Assembly (NCBI RefSeq): GCF_026248685.1
Contig: NZ_CP111036.1
Location: 1,798,001-1,862,000 of the forward strand
Origin: Haladaptatus caseinilyticus
Lineage (GTDB): Archaea; Halobacteriota; Halobacteria; Halobacteriales; Haladaptataceae
DNA length: 64,000 nucleotides
Direction: 5' to 3'
Positions within the stretch are counted from its first letter, which is position 1; each line of letters begins with the position of its first letter. Both the position numbers and the translations under genes were made by a program. The notes under the pieces were generated by a model, which had not been told where the DNA came from, did not search any database, and worked only from the letters and a program-made list of their open reading frames with translations. Positions 8,178 to 16,668 of this stretch are shown here, piece by piece.

Positions 8178-9332
8178 ATGACCACTACACGACGTACGTT
8201 CTTGACTGCTGTCGGTTGCACAGGACTCCTCGGCCTCGGTGCGGCACAGAGCGGTGGCGATAGCGGCGCTGACCTCTCCCGCGATTCGTTCACGCTCATG
8301 GGCGGAACAGAAGATGCGACGAAGGTCTACGTAACTACGGCCAGCGAATCCGGACCGACCGCGCTTGTCGTCGGCGGAATGCACGGCAACGAAGAGGGAG
8401 GGTACCTCGCCGCCGAACGAGTCGCACAATGGGATATCGAACGTGGAACGCTAGTCGTGATTCCGAAAACGAACGCCGAAGCCGTCGCGGAAGACGCGCG
8501 CACTGCGAACGGCGAGGACGACCTGAACCGCCAGTTCCCGACCGGTCAGGAACCGACGACTGAACTCGCCCGTGCCATCTGGGGCGTCGTCGAGGAGTAC
8601 GATCCCGATGTCGTCATCGACCTTCACGAATCGGTCGGTATCTACGATGGAGACCTCGTCGGCGGGGTCGGACAGGTGATCTTCACTTCGTGGGACGAAG
8701 CGGCGTCAAGCGACGCGAAAAAGGCTGCCGACTATCTCAACGAAAACTACGTCTCGCGCGACGAGTACGAGTTCTCGATCGGAGCGTTCTCCTCGCCGTC
8801 GAACGAACCGAGCGGACTGTTCGCCCACAAGGCCGCACGTGATGCCGACGCCCTCGCCTTCCTGGCCGAAGTGACATCCAAGGACACGGGAATCGACAAG
8901 CGAGTGCAGTGGCACACCAAACTCGTTCAACAACTCGTCGAGGAGGAAATCCTCACCACGTCCGGGGACGGCGAAGACGAAAACAATGAGGAGGACGGAA
9001 ACGAGGATGACGACGGAACTGACGGCGAGGACGGCGAAACCGGTGACGAGCAGAACGAAGCACCTGTCGCGCATATTCAAACGGCGCCAAACGTTGGTGG
9101 CGGGTCAGTCGAACGGGGTGAGACTGTGACACTGGACGCCTCCGCATCGGAAGACGGTGATGGCGAAATCGTAGAATACATGTGGGACCTCGACGGCGAC
9201 GGTTCGTTCGAAACTGACGGCGAGTCTACCGAAATGACGCCGTCCGAGTGTGGAAGTTACCGAGTCACCTTGCAGGTAACCGACGACAAAGGTGCGATGG
9301 CGACCGACGAAGTCGTCATCTCCGTCGTCTGA
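8178..9332 (+). CDS. Exported succinylglutamate desuccinylase/aspartoacylase-family protein with PKD domain
   Basis: The 384-residue protein begins with a Tat-type signal (RRTFLTAVGCTGLLGLGAAQ). Residues about 40-265 form an M14-like zinc hydrolase of the succinylglutamate desuccinylase/aspartoacylase family. GGMHGNEEGGY supplies His and Glu ligands, DDLNRQFP is the usual Asn-Arg substrate motif, and VIDLHES gives the last His. A highly acidic linker (about 265-300) leads to a PKD domain (VTLDASASEDGDGEIVEYMW, then DLDGDG). Family members hydrolyse N-acylated amino acids or amidated peptides. Export plus PKD points to a surface enzyme acting on peptides or cell-envelope polymers. It stands alone between intergenic regions. 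Confidence 0.8.
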   Translation: MTTTRRTFLTAVGCTGLLGLGAAQSGGDSGADLSRDSFTLMGGTEDATKVYVTTASESGPTALVVGGMHGNEEGGYLAAERVAQWDIERGTLVVIPKTNAEAVAEDARTANGEDDLNRQFPTGQEPTTELARAIWGVVEEYDPDVVIDLHESVGIYDGDLVGGVGQVIFTSWDEAASSDAKKAADYLNENYVSRDEYEFSIGAFSSPSNEPSGLFAHKAARDADALAFLAEVTSKDTGIDKRVQWHTKLVQQLVEEEILTTSGDGEDENNEEDGNEDDDGTDGEDGETGDEQNEAPVAHIQTAPNVGGGSVERGETVTLDASASEDGDGEIVEYMWDLDGDGSFETDGESTEMTPSECGSYRVTLQVTDDKGAMATDEVVISVV

Positions 9333-9446
9333 TTGGTACTGTAAATTATTGTTGGTTCTCGCAACGTTCTTGAACAAATGTTGGGATAATTTGCATTTTC
9401 ACGGCCAATAGTGAATTATACGTCGAGCGGAAACCGCCGAGACGCT

Positions 9447-10085
9447 ATGAAACGTCGAACGTTTATCGGATGGACGGCGGGTGCGGTCTTTCTCGCGGGA
9501 TGCTCCTCCAGCGGAGACGACACCGGTTCATCGACGACCGGAACTGAGCAATCGACAACGAAACGAGCGACCGGCACCACGGCGGGCGAAACCACCGCCT
9601 CCAAAACGACGGCGGACGGCACGACAACCGAAACGACAACGTCGGAATCGTCCACGACGACGGACGAGACACGAACCGTCGCTTTCGGTGAGTCCGCGAC
9701 TGTTGGCGACGGTCTCGAAGTCGCCGTCACCGAGGCGAACACGTCAGGTTCGTACGAGCATGGGGAGACGACGACGAAATCGGGTGCCGAAAAGACGTTC
9801 CTCGTCGTAACGTTCGAGACGAAAAACTCCGCACAGTCCGCCCAGTCACTGCCCGAAGGAACGGCGGCGTCTGTGCGGACGAACGAGGGACAGTACGAAT
9901 TGGCCGATGCGGCAACCGAACGGTGGCAACAGTACGTTTCGACGTCGGTACGCTCGGGCGAGTCGGCGTCAGCGACCGTCGCCTTCGAAGTGCCGAAGGA
10001 CGCAGCTTCTTCGTTCGATCTCGCAGTGGTGGTGTCGTACAGCGAATCGGGAACGAAACGGGTCGTTCAGTGGCGCATGGATTGA
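9447..10085 (+). CDS. Tat lipoprotein with Thr-rich linker and DUF4352-like domain
   Basis: The 212-residue protein starts MKRRTFIGWTAG. It has the twin-arginine motif and an LAGC lipobox (Cys about residue 19), so it should be exported folded and lipid-anchored. A Thr/Ser/Glu-rich linker (about 20-80) probably carries O-glycans. The C-terminal domain has GESATVGDGLEVAVTEANTS, then EKTFLVVTFETKN and a SATVAFEVPKD strand. That is the immunoglobulin-like layout of DUF4352 telokin-like proteins. An earlier in-frame ATG at 9411 would add 12 residues ahead of the Tat motif and is less likely. No operon partner is visible. Confidence 0.7.
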   Translation: MKRRTFIGWTAGAVFLAGCSSSGDDTGSSTTGTEQSTTKRATGTTAGETTASKTTADGTTTETTTSESSTTTDETRTVAFGESATVGDGLEVAVTEANTSGSYEHGETTTKSGAEKTFLVVTFETKNSAQSAQSLPEGTAASVRTNEGQYELADAATERWQQYVSTSVRSGESASATVAFEVPKDAASSFDLAVVVSYSESGTKRVVQWRMD

Positions 10086-10126
10086 CCGGAGTTCGACCGA
10101 CAGTAGGGAATCGGTCGCTGTCCGAG

Positions 10127-10879
10127 TCACTCCTGGTTCATGTCCTCTTTCAGCGCGGACAGGATTTTTCCGGTCGTCTCCTCGACGACTTCCGCCAGAA
10201 ACTCAGCATCGGATTCGGTCGGATCGCCACGTCCGCCCTGTTCCGTGATGTCATCGTAGTACGTGTACTGTCGGGCTTTGAACCTCGCTTTTCGGGTCTG
10301 TGGCTCCTTTTTGTCGGCTTTCACGAGGTCGGGGTAGAATAGCTCGATGACGCTCGTCTCGTGGTCGCCCGCGTGACCCCACTCCTCACCGAATCGCTCT
10401 TTCAGTCTTTCGCGGGCGAAATCCGTCCAGTGAACGAAGAACGTTTTCACGCCGTAGTCGCGCTGGATACGGTCGCCAGCGAGCTTCATCGGCGGGCGGT
10501 TGCCGCCGTGGCAGTTGAGCAGGACGAGTCGTTTCGCGCCGTGTTCCGCCATCGACTGTGCGATTTCCATGATGACGCGCTGATACGTCTCTCCCGACAG
10601 CGTAATCGTCCCGGCGTAGTTCATGTGGTGTTCGGAGTAGCCGTAGGGTAGTGTCGGCAGTCGTACCATGGATAGGTCGTGTTCCGGTGCGGATTCGACC
10701 AGTTCACGCGAGAGGGCTTCGGCCCGGAGCGTGTCGACGGTGACCGGCAGATGGATCGAATGTTGTTCGACGCTTCCAGTCGGTAGAACGACAAAGTCGG
10801 CGTCCGGGATCGCATCTTCGGCATCCTCCCACGTCATCCCACCGAGGTCGTACTCCTCGTAATCGAGACGGACGGTCAT
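10127..10879 (-). CDS. Creatininase-family amidohydrolase
   Basis: The 250-residue protein has the creatininase-family signature: LPTGSVEQHSIHLPVTVDT near residues 33-50 (Glu, His and Asp metal ligands), NCHGGNRPPM, a later GHAGDHETS and Glu near 180. Relatives include creatinine amidohydrolase, the riboflavin/F420 enzyme ArfB and the mycofactocin peptidase MftE, so the family name does not fix the substrate. Its ATG overlaps the stop of the M28 aminopeptidase gene by 4 nt, so the two form one transcription unit. Given the peptidase and peptide-transporter context, a role in trimming small peptides or amides is plausible but not shown. Confidence 0.8.
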   Translation of the reverse strand: MTVRLDYEEYDLGGMTWEDAEDAIPDADFVVLPTGSVEQHSIHLPVTVDTLRAEALSRELVESAPEHDLSMVRLPTLPYGYSEHHMNYAGTITLSGETYQRVIMEIAQSMAEHGAKRLVLLNCHGGNRPPMKLAGDRIQRDYGVKTFFVHWTDFARERLKERFGEEWGHAGDHETSVIELFYPDLVKADKKEPQTRKARFKARQYTYYDDITEQGGRGDPTESDAEFLAEVVEETTGKILSALKEDMNQE

Positions 10880-12267
10880 CGGTCACCCTTCGCCATCGCT
10901 CCCGCGGTTGTTTCGGCTTCGTCACCCTCGAACGGCCAGTTTCCGGCGTTTCGCATCCCTTCCTCGTACCCCTGTTCGATGGTCGCATCACGAACTTCCG
11001 CGACCGGTTTCGAGGAGATTTCGCGGGACCCGTCCGCGAGTTTGACGACTCCTGCAGTGAAGACGACGGCGAGGTCGCGAAGGTCACGGCGGTCGAGCTT
11101 GTCGAGGGTGTCACCGTGGGTGTGTCCCCATCCCCGTCCGCTGTCGTCGGCGATGGACCGTGCTTGTGCACCCGCAACGCCGTTCTGAACGAACGGCCAG
11201 TGGTCGCTATGTGGGCGGATTCCCGCGTTTATTTCGACCGGAACGCCCAGTTCGTCGCGCACTTCCGCGAACGCGTCCCCGATGGGCTCGAAGCCATGCG
11301 TGTACACGTCGGCGGTCCGGGAGTAGCCCGCACCGTCCATGTTGAAGATGCATTTCACCGAATCGAGGTCGTGGGTTTCGGCCCAGTGATACGCCCCGTA
11401 GAGGCCGACTTCCTCCGCGCCGAAGACGAGACAGCGAACCTTCGTGTCGAGTTCGTCCTCCATTTCGACGAGCAGTCGTCCGATTTCGGCGACGAGCACG
11501 GTGCCAACGCCGTTGTCGTTCGCACCCTCGCCCACGTCGTGCGCATCGACGTGGGCGGTCACGAGGACCTCTTCGTCCGTTTCCGGACCGACGACCGCCT
11601 CGATGTTTCGGGAGTTCGTCGGTTCGTTTCGACAGTCGACGGTCAGTCGGGCGGTCGGTTCGCCATCCTCGCAGTAACGAACCAATCGATGGCCGACCTC
11701 TTTCGAGACGCCGACCGCAGGGATATCCCCCGAGCCGTCTTCGTTGCCGATACTTCCCGTTGGTGGAAGGTTGCCGTCGAGGTGGTTTCGAAAGAGGAAC
11801 CCGGCCGCACCGCCGCGCACTGCCGCGCCGTATTTCTCCCCACGGTGAATCCACCGTCCGTACTCGTCCGGTGTGAGACTGGACGCCATCACGATTTTTC
11901 CCTCCACATCGGCGTTCTCGAAATCCTCCGGCAGTCCATCACCGACATCGATCAGTTCGGCGCTCACGTCGCCGCTCGGCGTTCCCGGGAGAGCGACCGT
12001 CTCGTGCTGTGCATCGAACTCGTGGGTTCGCTCGCGTTCGACGGTTAGCGAACTGGACCCCCGCCACCAACCGGGAATCTCGAATTCGGTTATCGAGGCG
12101 TCTCGCAGGCCATGTGACTCGAACGCGTCTTTCACTAACGCCGCGCCTTCGATTTCGCCTTGTTGTCCGGCCATCCGATTGTCCAAATCGACGAGATCAC
12201 AGAGGAGATTCCAATGATGCGAACTGGTGTACGCATCGCCAACTATTGTCGTGGGTACTGTTTTCAT
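10876..12267 (-). CDS. M28-family zinc aminopeptidase
   Basis: The 463-residue cytoplasmic protein is a di-zinc M28 peptidase. An N-terminal cap holds a PA-type insert (about 110-215, with VEGKIVMASS and GAAGFLFRNHLDG). The catalytic part has VTAHVDAHDVGEGANDNGVG (His and Asp ligands), FGAEEVGLYGA (catalytic Glu plus ligand), FNMDGAGY and a late HSDHWPF. I start it at MKTVPTTIVG (12267); the frame is open 26 codons further, but those residues look non-coding. No signal peptide is present. It is first in a two-gene unit with the creatininase-family gene and divergent from the PmbA-like gene 107 nt away. The likely role is release of N-terminal residues from imported peptides. Confidence 0.82.
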   Translation of the reverse strand: MKTVPTTIVGDAYTSSHHWNLLCDLVDLDNRMAGQQGEIEGAALVKDAFESHGLRDASITEFEIPGWWRGSSSLTVERERTHEFDAQHETVALPGTPSGDVSAELIDVGDGLPEDFENADVEGKIVMASSLTPDEYGRWIHRGEKYGAAVRGGAAGFLFRNHLDGNLPPTGSIGNEDGSGDIPAVGVSKEVGHRLVRYCEDGEPTARLTVDCRNEPTNSRNIEAVVGPETDEEVLVTAHVDAHDVGEGANDNGVGTVLVAEIGRLLVEMEDELDTKVRCLVFGAEEVGLYGAYHWAETHDLDSVKCIFNMDGAGYSRTADVYTHGFEPIGDAFAEVRDELGVPVEINAGIRPHSDHWPFVQNGVAGAQARSIADDSGRGWGHTHGDTLDKLDRRDLRDLAVVFTAGVVKLADGSREISSKPVAEVRDATIEQGYEEGMRNAGNWPFEGDEAETTAGAMAKGDR

Positions 12268-12342
12268 TGTCCGTGGTAGAAAACACAGATGGGAGCGGGT
12301 GTAATGTAGGTTTGGATGGGAGAAATCCGCGCATCTGCGGAA

Positions 12343-12354
12343 CAAATTTTACCA
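12343..12354 (+). promoter_or_regulatory. TATA-like element for the PmbA-like gene
   Basis: An AAATTTTAC element is centred about 26 nt upstream of the ATG at 12375. This fits a leaderless transcript and excludes the long upstream extension of the same frame. Confidence 0.45.
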
Positions 12355-12374
12355 CACCCGGACCAACGGACGGC

Positions 12375-13853
12375 ATGGAAGGATTTACGCAGAGCATCGA
12401 CACCGCGGAGTGGGTGCTATCACGACTCGAATCCGAGGAGTCGGTCGCCTACGCCGAGGTCGGATCTATCGACAGGGAAAGCACCGACGGGTCGGTGATT
12501 CCGGCGGAGGTACGGTCCGCGACCGACCTCTCACAGGCCGGTGTGTGGTGGCGACTGTTCGCGGACGGGAGTGCCGACTACCGATACGCTACCTCGTTCG
12601 AAACCGACCACCTCGAGGATCTCATCGAACGGTCGATACGGTCGGCGACCGTTCTCGACCAGCGAACCTCGGCACGATACGACCGTGGGACGGTTCACCG
12701 AGCGGTGCATTCCGGATGGACGGTAGGTGGGTCGCTCGGCGATTTCGATGCGGCGGAAAAGCTGGAACGGGTTCGATCAGCACTCGCGGATACGACCGAA
12801 GGCCTGTCGCTCGACCGAGCGAACGTCTCCTATCGCGACGACCGAATCGAGAGTACCGTATTGACCACGACTGGGACGACGGTTCGAACGACCCTCGAAC
12901 GTGCGTCGGTGGACGTGGTTTTCGACCCGTTCGATGCGCCGAAGGTCCAGCGCCACTTCGGAAGCACTGCCGGGTCGTCGTTTCTGGAGTCGCTTCCGGG
13001 ACGTTTCGAGGAGCTTGCGACCGACGTCAGACGGTATGTAAACTGGCCGACGACCGACGAGACTCCCGATTTCGGGGAAACGAGCGAAGTCGTTTTCGGT
13101 CCGCGGGCGTCGGCGGAGCTGTTTCACCATCTCATGCACTATCTCGAAATCGATTCCGTCTACTTAGGGTCGAGTCCGTTCTCGGTGGGTGACCGACTCG
13201 GTCCACCCGGTCTCACCATCGAGGACGGTGTTCGTTCCGGGTCGTGGGCGAGCAGGGCGTTCGACGCGGAGGGACGGCCGACCACGCCGGTGACGCTCGT
13301 TTCCGATGGGATCGTTCGGAATCATCTTCACGATATGGTTTCCGCCATCGAGGAGGGGACGACACCGGCGGGTTCGGTCGTCCCGAGTCTCGGTCACGAG
13401 CGACCGCCGAGGATCCACGCGCGACATCTCGATGTGGCCGCCGACGAAACGGCACCGTCGCGGAGCGACGGTGCCGACCTGTACGTGGAGTCGGTCGAAC
13501 CACCGCGAATCGAAAACGAGGCGACCAGAACGAAACGGGAGAGTTCCATGCCGCCGAGTGTTCTGTACGCGAAAGACATCGCCGAGACGACGCCTAGCGA
13601 GTTCGAAAACGAAGCGGACGAGCAGGTGTTCGTGTTTCCGATACGTCTCGGAAACACGATACACGACGGGGAGCGGGCGGGTATGATCACCGAGGGTTCC
13701 GTCGTCGTGTCGCTCTCGGACGTTCGTTCCATTTCCGGCGTCGGCATCGAGCGCGAGACGGTGACAGGAACGTGTTCCAAACATCGGTCGATGCTCCCCT
13801 ACGCGGTCACCGCTCCGGCAGTTCGACTCGCTGCGCGCGTTCGAACAGAGTGA
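12375..13853 (+). CDS. PmbA/TldE-like protein (TldD/PmbA family)
   Basis: The 492-residue protein begins MEGFTQSID. It follows the TldD/PmbA fold: an N-terminal domain with DLIERSIRSAT, a middle strand region, and a C-terminal barrel with GDRLGPPGLTIEDGV and PVTLVSDGIVRNHLHD. TldD subunits carry a zinc-binding HExxxH. At the matching place this protein has AELFHHLMHYLE, so it looks like the non-metal PmbA/TldE partner. TldD-TldE is a heterodimeric protease that processes unfolded peptides and some ribosomal peptide precursors. No TldD partner is encoded in this window. It is divergent from the M28/creatininase unit, and the Dpp transporter follows downstream. Family confident, subunit type fairly so. 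Confidence 0.78.
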   Translation: MEGFTQSIDTAEWVLSRLESEESVAYAEVGSIDRESTDGSVIPAEVRSATDLSQAGVWWRLFADGSADYRYATSFETDHLEDLIERSIRSATVLDQRTSARYDRGTVHRAVHSGWTVGGSLGDFDAAEKLERVRSALADTTEGLSLDRANVSYRDDRIESTVLTTTGTTVRTTLERASVDVVFDPFDAPKVQRHFGSTAGSSFLESLPGRFEELATDVRRYVNWPTTDETPDFGETSEVVFGPRASAELFHHLMHYLEIDSVYLGSSPFSVGDRLGPPGLTIEDGVRSGSWASRAFDAEGRPTTPVTLVSDGIVRNHLHDMVSAIEEGTTPAGSVVPSLGHERPPRIHARHLDVAADETAPSRSDGADLYVESVEPPRIENEATRTKRESSMPPSVLYAKDIAETTPSEFENEADEQVFVFPIRLGNTIHDGERAGMITEGSVVVSLSDVRSISGVGIERETVTGTCSKHRSMLPYAVTAPAVRLAARVRTE

Positions 13854-13967
13854 CGGGGTAGTAACGTGAACCGATACGATCGCAAGCAGAGGTCGGTGTT
13901 CTGATTAATATTTTGGATTCCGACAATCTATGTTGCATTGGGTTCCTATAAAATCTGTTCAATTTAG

Positions 13968-13979
13968 CTTATATAGTAG
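13968..13979 (+). promoter_or_regulatory. TATA box for the peptide transporter operon
   Basis: GCTTATATAGTA lies about 29 nt before the solute-binding-protein ATG at 14003, so the mRNA should be leaderless or nearly so. An out-of-frame ATG at 13996 sits just upstream of the true start. Confidence 0.6.
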
Positions 13980-14002
13980 ATGCACCTGTTCACTAATGGC
14001 TA

Positions 14003-15661
14003 ATGGCAAACGATAACAAGGATGTTGGACGACGTGACTTTCTAAAATATTCGACCGCCGCTGGACTTGGGGGGATGACCGCGCTTGCGGGTTGTAGCGG
14101 TTCCGACGGCAACGGTGACGGTTCGGGCAGTTCCGGAAATACACTACCACAGTACACGTACCTGAACAACCCGGCCAACTACAACCCTGCTCGCCACGAC
14201 GCGATCAACCTCATCGGCGAACAGCTCAATCAACTCGGTTTCAATACGAAGGTGCAGGTGTTCGAGTGGGGGACGCTGTACACCAAGATCACCGAGGAGT
14301 TCAACTACTCGTTCGCGACGTGGTCACGCGGTCTCGGTATCGACCCCGGTCGGCGAATGCCCGAACAGTTCCACTCGTCGAACACGGGGAAAGGTCAGGG
14401 TAATTTCACCGGCTACTCGAACAAGGACCTCGACCCGACCCTGATGAAGCAACTGCAGGAAAAGGACGAGCAAAAACGCATCGACATGCTCCACGATATT
14501 CAAAAAACCATCAACGAGGACGTGCCGATGCATCCGATCGTCCAGATGCCGAACATCGTGGCGTACAACAAAAATCAGGTCAGCGGCTGGACGAACCACA
14601 TCGCGGGCTATTTCCACTTCGAGCCGATGACCAACGTCGAAGTGAACAACAGCAAGAAGGAACTTCGTGGGTCGTGGGCGGAGACGCTCGGGACGATGAA
14701 CGTTCTCGGCTACAACAACGAGACGAAACTCATCCACCAGTTCGAGATGATGTACGACAAGCTCGTGCGCATCAACTCCAAGCTGGAACCCGATCCGAAA
14801 CTCAGCCTGGCGACGGACTGGGAGCGCCCCGACGACACGACGGTGAAGTACAAGATTCGGGAGGGTCACAAGTGGCACGACGGCGAGGACGTGACCCCCG
14901 AGGACGTGAAGTTCACGCTCGACTACATCAAGAAGAACAAAATTCCGCTCTACTCGACGCAGTGGGAACTGTACAAATCGGTCTCCGTGGACGGACAGTG
15001 GGTGACGGTGACGTTCAAGGACCCGATCGGACCGGTCCACAAGCTATTCTCGAACCAGATTCCGATCGTTCCCAAGCACAAATGGGAAAGTCGTTCGAAT
15101 CCGGCGAAAGCGTCGGTCAAAGAACCCGTCGGAAGTGGACCGCTTCAGTTCGACTACTGGGACAAGGGCAGCGAACTGAGCCTCAAAAAGTACGACAGCC
15201 ACTGGCGCCCCGTCAAGTTCAACCGCAGAATCTGGCGTATCATCCCGGAGAGTTCGACTGTCTGGTCGCTGCTGAAAAAGGGCGACCTGAACTACCTGCC
15301 ATACACCCGTATCGGCAAACAGCTCAACGACAATCAGAACAACAACAGTATCGGGGTCGAATCCGCACCCGGCGACGGCTGGTGGCATTTCAGCCAGAAT
15401 ACCCGGCAGAAAGGTCTCAAGGACCCAGCCGTCCGGCAGGCTGCCGTCCACGCGATTCCGAAGAAAGCCATCAACAAGCAGATCCTGTACGGATTCGCGA
15501 CGCAAGGCTGGAACCTCGTCGGCGAGTCGTTCGGCAAGTTCAGCAACCCGGACGTCAAGAAATACCAGAAAAACGACGGCGTAGCAGCGGGACAGAAAGT
15601 GCTCGAAGACGCCGGGTACAGTATCAAAAACGGCAAGGTTCAGGCGAAGTCGTCGAAGTAA
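14003..15661 (+). CDS. Peptide ABC transporter solute-binding lipoprotein (SBP family 5), apparently circularly permuted
   Basis: The 552-residue protein has a Tat signal (GRRDFLKYSTAAG) and an ALAGC lipobox, so it is anchored outside the membrane to deliver peptides to the permeases. The domain order is unusual. Residues about 48-225 match what is normally the C-terminal part of DppA/OppA: LIGEQLNQLGF, VFEWGTLYTKI, NFTGYSNKDLDP, then DVPMHPIVQMPNIVAYN. Residues about 232-545 match the normal N-terminal two thirds: MMYDKLVRIN, IREGHKWHDGEDVTPEDV (about 284-302), DPAVRQAAVHAIPKKAI, ending at KVLEDAGY (about 533-539). That is exactly where canonical proteins continue into the segment found here at the N-terminus. 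It heads an operon with two permeases and two ATPases. Confidence 0.85.
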   Translation: MANDNKDVGRRDFLKYSTAAGLGGMTALAGCSGSDGNGDGSGSSGNTLPQYTYLNNPANYNPARHDAINLIGEQLNQLGFNTKVQVFEWGTLYTKITEEFNYSFATWSRGLGIDPGRRMPEQFHSSNTGKGQGNFTGYSNKDLDPTLMKQLQEKDEQKRIDMLHDIQKTINEDVPMHPIVQMPNIVAYNKNQVSGWTNHIAGYFHFEPMTNVEVNNSKKELRGSWAETLGTMNVLGYNNETKLIHQFEMMYDKLVRINSKLEPDPKLSLATDWERPDDTTVKYKIREGHKWHDGEDVTPEDVKFTLDYIKKNKIPLYSTQWELYKSVSVDGQWVTVTFKDPIGPVHKLFSNQIPIVPKHKWESRSNPAKASVKEPVGSGPLQFDYWDKGSELSLKKYDSHWRPVKFNRRIWRIIPESSTVWSLLKKGDLNYLPYTRIGKQLNDNQNNNSIGVESAPGDGWWHFSQNTRQKGLKDPAVRQAAVHAIPKKAINKQILYGFATQGWNLVGESFGKFSNPDVKKYQKNDGVAAGQKVLEDAGYSIKNGKVQAKSSK

Positions 15662-15690
15662 CGCGAAACAACATATTTCACGTAAATTAA

Positions 15691-16668
15691 ATGGGAAAAC
15701 TAGATTTCTTTGTCAGACGCACGCTCCAATTGGGGCTGACGCTATGGGCGGTCGCCACTGCGTTGTTTATGCTGTTTCGGCTCATGCCGGGGGATCCGAC
15801 CTCGTACATCATCTCACCCGGGATGACGCCGGAAGTGCGACAGCGACTCGTCGATAGCTACGGGTTGAACGACCCGTTGTGGGTACAGTACGTTCGATAC
15901 ATCGAGAACTTGTTGACGCTCGACCTCGGTCGTTCGTTCAAAACGAACGAGCGTGTCGTGGACGTGCTCGTCACGTATCTTCCAAATACGCTCATCCTGA
16001 TGCTGACCGCATTCGTCGTCGCGTACATCATCGGCATCACGCTGGGCGTGTTCACCGGCTGGTATCGCGGGAGCCAGTTCGAAAAATCCGCCGTCGTGAC
16101 GGCACTCGTCGGCCGGAGCGTCCCGAGTTTCTGGATGGGCATCCTCGTCCTCTGGATATTCGGTGCCAAGTTGGGCGTCATCCCGATGAGCGGCATGACA
16201 AGCCTCGGTTCCGGTCCGAAGGACTTCTGGGGTATGGTCTTCTCGGTGGACTTCCTCCATCACCTCATCGCGCCCGTCATCGTGCTCGCGTTCTATTACA
16301 TGGGCTATCCACTGCTCATCATGCGCAACAGCATGCTCGAAACACTCTCTGAGGACTTCATCGACCTTTGTCGGGCGAAGGGGTTGACGGAACGGTCGAT
16401 AATGTTCAAACACGCCGCCAGAAACGCCCTGCTTCCCGTCCTGACTGCCGCGGCCATCGCGGTCGGCTACGCGGTCGGCGGGAGCGTCCTCATCGAGACG
16501 GTGTTCGGATGGCCGGGTATCGGACGGGAGATGATTCGAGCGGTGCTCAGGCGCGACTTCCCGGTCGCGCAGGGGACGTTCCTCGTCCTCGCACTGTCGG
16601 TCATCGTGATGAACTTCGTGGCCGACCTACTGTACGGCGTTCTCGACCCACGGGTGACCTATGACTGA
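15691..16668 (+). CDS. dppB: Peptide ABC transporter permease, DppB type
   Basis: The 325-residue permease has the DppB/OppB layout: an N-terminal helix (LGLTLWAVATALFMLFRL), the MPGDPTSYI motif, a periplasm-facing domain, then five membrane helices. The cytoplasmic EAA loop that contacts the ATPase reads near DFIDLCRAKGLTERSIMFKH. It lies 29 nt after the solute-binding-protein gene and overlaps the next permease gene by 8 nt, so it is clearly within the operon. It forms the membrane channel with the DppC-type subunit. The length is normal for the family. Confidence 0.92.
   Translation: MGKLDFFVRRTLQLGLTLWAVATALFMLFRLMPGDPTSYIISPGMTPEVRQRLVDSYGLNDPLWVQYVRYIENLLTLDLGRSFKTNERVVDVLVTYLPNTLILMLTAFVVAYIIGITLGVFTGWYRGSQFEKSAVVTALVGRSVPSFWMGILVLWIFGAKLGVIPMSGMTSLGSGPKDFWGMVFSVDFLHHLIAPVIVLAFYYMGYPLLIMRNSMLETLSEDFIDLCRAKGLTERSIMFKHAARNALLPVLTAAAIAVGYAVGGSVLIETVFGWPGIGREMIRAVLRRDFPVAQGTFLVLALSVIVMNFVADLLYGVLDPRVTYD

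Noticed and set aside
12410-13192. Long plus-strand frame overlapping the PmbA-like gene
   Set aside because: It is Arg/Gly-rich shadow sequence in another frame of the PmbA-like gene, with no domain pattern.
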